A stretch of 64,000 nt of DNA. Source: Sphingobacteriales bacterium (lineage in GTDB: Bacteria > Bacteroidota > Bacteroidia > Chitinophagales > CAIOSU01). Below are positions 62,001 to 64,000 of this stretch, piece after piece. The stretch is from NCBI GenBank assembly GCA_027486795.1, contig JAIXOI010000035.1:1-64000 (forward strand), written 5' to 3'. Below the pieces are notes generated by a model. It saw nothing but the letters and a program-made list of their open reading frames with translations, did not search any database and was not told the origin of the DNA. The translations under genes and the position numbers were made by a program. Position 1 is the first letter of the stretch. Each line of letters begins with the position of its first letter.

Positions 62001-64000
62001 TGTGCAAGTTTATAGTATCTAACGATGCCATGAACGATAACTCGGTATTGGCAGTATCTAGATTGACCAGTCCATCAAAATCAAACTTAAGGTTCGGGTC
62101 GTCGATATGGATGCTGCCATTAAACTGCATTTTGTCCATCTTACCCCCAATTGAAATATTGTGGTAGGTATATTTCATGGCCTCCACCTCGCTAATAATG
62201 GCATCTATAGTGGTATGTATGCTGTCTAAAGAAAGTCCTTGCCCCTTAGCAGTAGCACTTAGGCTAATTCTTCCTAAATCTTCAGTGCCTAACAACGCTC
62301 CTAACTGGAAAGTATCTAGTCTCACTTTTCCGTCATAAGTAGCTTGGGTATATGTTTCGTTAAAGTTTGCCGACAAATCAGCTTTCAATGTTCCTAGGTC
62401 GCTGGATAACAGCCCCTTTAGACTCATATCAGTAATGGTACCGTCGAAAGTGCCGCTGTAGGTAACTGTACCAAGTTTAGTTAGCATTTCGGGCAAAGTA
62501 TCATCCACAAAAGGCGCAATTTCTTGGCTTCTGGTTTTTAAGTAGTTTAGGTTTATGGTAAATCGAGTGCTGGCAATATCTGGCAAGCCTATTGCTCTAA
62601 TATTACCTGATAAACCTGTTACCTTTTGGGTGCTCAGTACTACTTTTTTGGCGTCAATAGAATCTAAGCGACCACCAATGTCACCAGTAAGCCTAAGGGT
62701 ACCAAACTTGCTTACGCCTTTTGGTATGCCAACTTCGCCAATTATCGCAAGCACATCATAGTAGTCGGTAGTTACTTGGTTTAGCTTTATTTGGAACGTG
62801 GCTGTTTTGTAGTCGGGTAGGCCTTGCGCAATGCCGCTAAGCTTTACTTTGGTAATGGAGTTTGTGGTTAGTTCAACCAAATCAAGCTTTAAATCGCCTA
62901 TAGTTCCGTTTGCTTTGATAGTAAGATTTATAATGGCCTCTCGTGCTTTAGGCGCCAGTATACCATCTGTCCAAAGAAAGGGTAGGAAATGTTCTAGCGC
63001 TCCTAGTTTAATGTTTGCTTTTTCTAGGTCCAGTTCAACGCCTGTGTTCGGGTCAAAAGTTAGTAGTTGGTTAAAGCTAGTGTATTGCACTTTTGCATCT
63101 AGCGCAACATCAATTCCGGTGCTTTTTAGAGCAAACCCTTGCACATTAATTCCTTTTTCGGTAATCGCTAAATCTCCAGTTAACTGCTCAATCACCGTTC
63201 CGTCGGCTGAGTTTAGCGAAATGCCTTCAATATTCACCTCTAACAAGTTGTGCTCCCAATCAACATCTTCCAGTTCGACGTTAATGTTGGATATGTCTAG
63301 ATGGTTGTAATCAAAGCCACCTATTTTGGGTTGATTGGTCTGGTCTAGTTTTACCTTTAGGTTTTCTAGCTTCACATCCTCAATGGAAAAGGCCCAACCA
63401 ACATCAGGCAGTGGAAAATCCTTGGTAGAACTCATCAAACCGACACTATCAACAGCCGTTGAATCGCTGATGCTAGTTATGAATAGTGTTACTTGGCTGT
63501 TGGATATGTTGATGTGGTCGGCAGCGATGCTTTGGTTTACCAAATCTAGCTTATCCAACTCCACATCGGCCTCACTCACATAAGTATTTAGCTTCAGGCC
63601 CTCTATGTCCAAATTAAACCGGACATTGGTGAGATGTGCCTGCCTTGCCGAAATAACCCAGTTGCTGGGTGTAGTATCAACAGTGGCTGTTGTATCGCTA
63701 AACGCATCAATAATGTATTGAAAGTTAAAATCACCTGTTTCAGGCGATTGGCTTAGGTTTCCTACGGCATCTTCTAACTCAACTGCATCAATATGAATTT
63801 CCTGCTTAAGTATCCGCCAAAGGCTAATATCAACTTCCAGCCTTTTTGCATACAACAATGTATCGCCATTGGGCTCTTCTACATACACACCCTTAAGCAA
63901 TACGTTGTCAATGAAATTAATGCGTACTTGGTTTACACTAATATGCCCACCTGTTTTTTCGGCAAGCATGGAGGTAGCCTTTTGAGCAATAAAGGTTTGC
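59071..64000 (-). CDS. tamB: Translocation and assembly module protein TamB (N-terminus cut by window edge)
   Basis: The frame is open from 64000 to the stop at 59071 and encodes at least 1642 residues. The first residues, QTFIAQKATSMLAEKTGGHISV, match the region just after the N-terminal membrane helix of Bacteroidota TamB, so the true start is outside the window and the ATG at 63969 is internal. Long beta-helical repeats fill most of the protein. The DUF490/TamB C-terminal domain (around residues 1150-1560) includes VVLTMRGVLSSPIISFDIRLP and RRLQQMRQDQNEINTQVFAILLMN. TamB spans the periplasm and moves lipid or protein to the outer membrane with TamL. Confidence 0.95.
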   Translation of the reverse strand, partial: QTFIAQKATSMLAEKTGGHISVNQVRINFIDNVLLKGVYVEEPNGDTLLYAKRLEVDISLWRILKQEIHIDAVELEDAVGNLSQSPETGDFNFQYIIDAFSDTTATVDTTPSNWVISARQAHLTNVRFNLDIEGLKLNTYVSEADVELDKLDLVNQSIAADHINISNSQVTLFITSISDSTAVDSVGLMSSTKDFPLPDVGWAFSIEDVKLENLKVKLDQTNQPKIGGFDYNHLDISNINVELEDVDWEHNLLEVNIEGISLNSADGTVIEQLTGDLAITEKGINVQGFALKSTGIDVALDAKVQYTSFNQLLTFDPNTGVELDLEKANIKLGALEHFLPFLWTDGILAPKAREAIINLTIKANGTIGDLKLDLVELTTNSITKVKLSGIAQGLPDYKTATFQIKLNQVTTDYYDVLAIIGEVGIPKGVSKFGTLRLTGDIGGRLDSIDAKKVVLSTQKVTGLSGNIRAIGLPDIASTRFTINLNYLKTRSQEIAPFVDDTLPEMLTKLGTVTYSGTFDGTITDMSLKGLLSSDLGTLKADLSANFNETYTQATYDGKVRLDTFQLGALLGTEDLGRISLSATAKGQGLSLDSIHTTIDAIISEVEAMKYTYHNISIGGKMDKMQFNGSIHIDDPNLKFDFDGLVNLDTANTELSFMASLDTINLHKLNITTTPIGISMQMDVDLKGFSSIDVDGKAALLDIKINDSADVFTMDSFVVEAYANDTGKTIQISSPVINGFIAGRYNLEALPTELQAFIASYVDNVGDSIIKPYKVKTPQQFDMLLTISEPQPLIDILAPGLILDTASITGRFDNEKGDLIITAVIPEVRYDSLSINKVTVRTGGRGKLFGAMVIVDSLTYGEEIDIPHTRLFTFFRNDSLRYGLNIYDADTSFYRLKMGGYMQQNDDEYWFSFDRPLILNGETWTSLAGNKLIVAPKGLNFEKFGFENGEKRFLFNTPDTTNGKNPLQISFNNFPLGELSELVSYEGLDFAGTINGAATVYDVKQSLDFVSDIKIKDIEINESSVGDMSINGSRSGPNIDVGIVLSGANNMTLLGKINTNTQEINAGFNIAKIDLKIFDPFLKDFVKDSEGSINAEATIRGTYGKPEINGHVGFNSVKTFVLFAGTQFQIPNHDVNFTSSQITLNSLQLKDARGDLATLDGKITHDYFKDFQFNLRFKTNGFQFLNTKRDIRELFYGTLILSVDARITGTPALPILDVATSTKKGTNLTVSPLTLEEGIQDAAYVIYHNPNSGDTLVTQKRYSVTSLPIDLTLNLEVTDDAYFVVVVDAGTGDQLDLVAEGNLAVNIPANGNISIIGGLDVVSGSYRMTQAFLKRKFIIEKGSRIDLSGDPMDARLSINAIYATKISTYALIGDQATTLTPQEQSDAKKPSNVEVVLTMRGVLSSPIISFDIRLPNESGISSIASRRLQQMRQDQNEINTQVFAILLMNSFISSGSTSSGGGIPGVNTALKSVSGLVNQQLSRFTSKVKDFSVNIDASSYEGYSATDANNTVTELGVSVSKGLFDNRLELKAGGDVNLESNTGNANQGSGFTQWAGNFVLEYKLTENGKYRVKIFNTSDYNLLYQNNVNRTGVGLTFQHSFRKRKKVEDRENMPLEVPLPVLPNDTIPNDSIPTIAPKTKEQE

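Noticed and set aside
63967-63969. ATG as the tamB start codon
   Set aside because: The frame continues upstream to the window edge with family-like residues (QTFIAQKATS), so this Met is internal.
1-64000. CRISPR arrays, insertion sequences and rRNA genes
   Set aside because: No regularly spaced repeats, transposase motifs or rRNA-like stretches were recognised on either strand.

Overview
The window looks like a chromosomal segment from a member of the Bacteroidota. Supporting signs are type IX secretion C-terminal sorting domains (left edge), a TonB-dependent receptor with an N-terminal carboxypeptidase-regulatory-like domain, a TamB-TamL pair, Bacteroidota-type promoter boxes (TAnnTTTG), a near absence of Shine-Dalgarno sequences, and the DUF3822-rsmD-coaD order. 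No rRNA, CRISPR array, insertion sequence, integrase or phage structural gene was seen. One tRNA gene, tRNA-Ser(UGA), is present. Both edges cut genes: a T9SS-sorted protein on the left and tamB on the right.

Layout. 1-6291 (minus strand): an operon-like run of a small secreted protein, a TonB-dependent receptor, a secreted phosphodiesterase/phosphatase-superfamily enzyme and a large SprB-repeat-like secreted protein, which reads as a nutrient (perhaps phosphate ester) acquisition set. 6450-16616 (minus strand): housekeeping and accessory genes, namely a TetR-like regulator with an ABC1/UbiB-type atypical kinase, a multi-PAS sensor kinase, sucC, a UbiA-like membrane protein, an M42 aminopeptidase, a MATE transporter and a hotdog thioesterase. 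16857-19234 (plus): a hypothetical gene, DUF3822, rsmD and coaD.

19590-27106 (plus) is the most unusual region. It is a compact seven-gene set built around phosphothreonine signalling: two tandem paralogues that join a cytoplasmic FHA domain, one membrane helix, a coiled coil and a trypsin-like protease domain; a secreted protein of unknown function; a membrane-anchored PP2C phosphatase; a double zinc-ribbon FHA protein; and a soluble Ser/Thr kinase with a C-terminal FHA domain. The writer (kinase), eraser (PP2C), readers (four FHA domains) and a probable extracytoplasmic output (two proteases) are all present, suggesting a transmembrane phospho-signalling and proteolysis system.

27296-32040: an aldehyde dehydrogenase, an unpaired OmpR-type response regulator, tRNA-Ser, and a complete sensor kinase/response regulator pair. 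32041-34076: a long non-coding leader with a compact multi-stem structure directly before an RhlE-type DEAD-box helicase. 34193-41303: a membrane protein with a cytochrome c lipoprotein, an ABC exporter, membrane proteins, a YbgC-type thioesterase, a Cys-repeat secreted protein and two lipoproteins. 41465-44836: a small ACP, KASIII, glycosyltransferase, acetyltransferase and membrane protein cassette. 44839-52226: the DUF58/MoxR/DUF4350/DUF4129/SpoIIM locus with a divergent RDD gene. 52323-56739: a CAP-domain protein, a CarboxypepD_reg-like protein, a CrtI-like FAD oxidoreductase, folE and an SDR with a substituted catalytic tyrosine. 56741-64000 (minus): tamL and tamB for outer-membrane biogenesis.

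Several genes have longer open frames than their likely protein; starts were set from family alignment by eye, spacing to the upstream gene and promoter positions, as stated per entry. All domain calls are from reading motifs, not from database searches.
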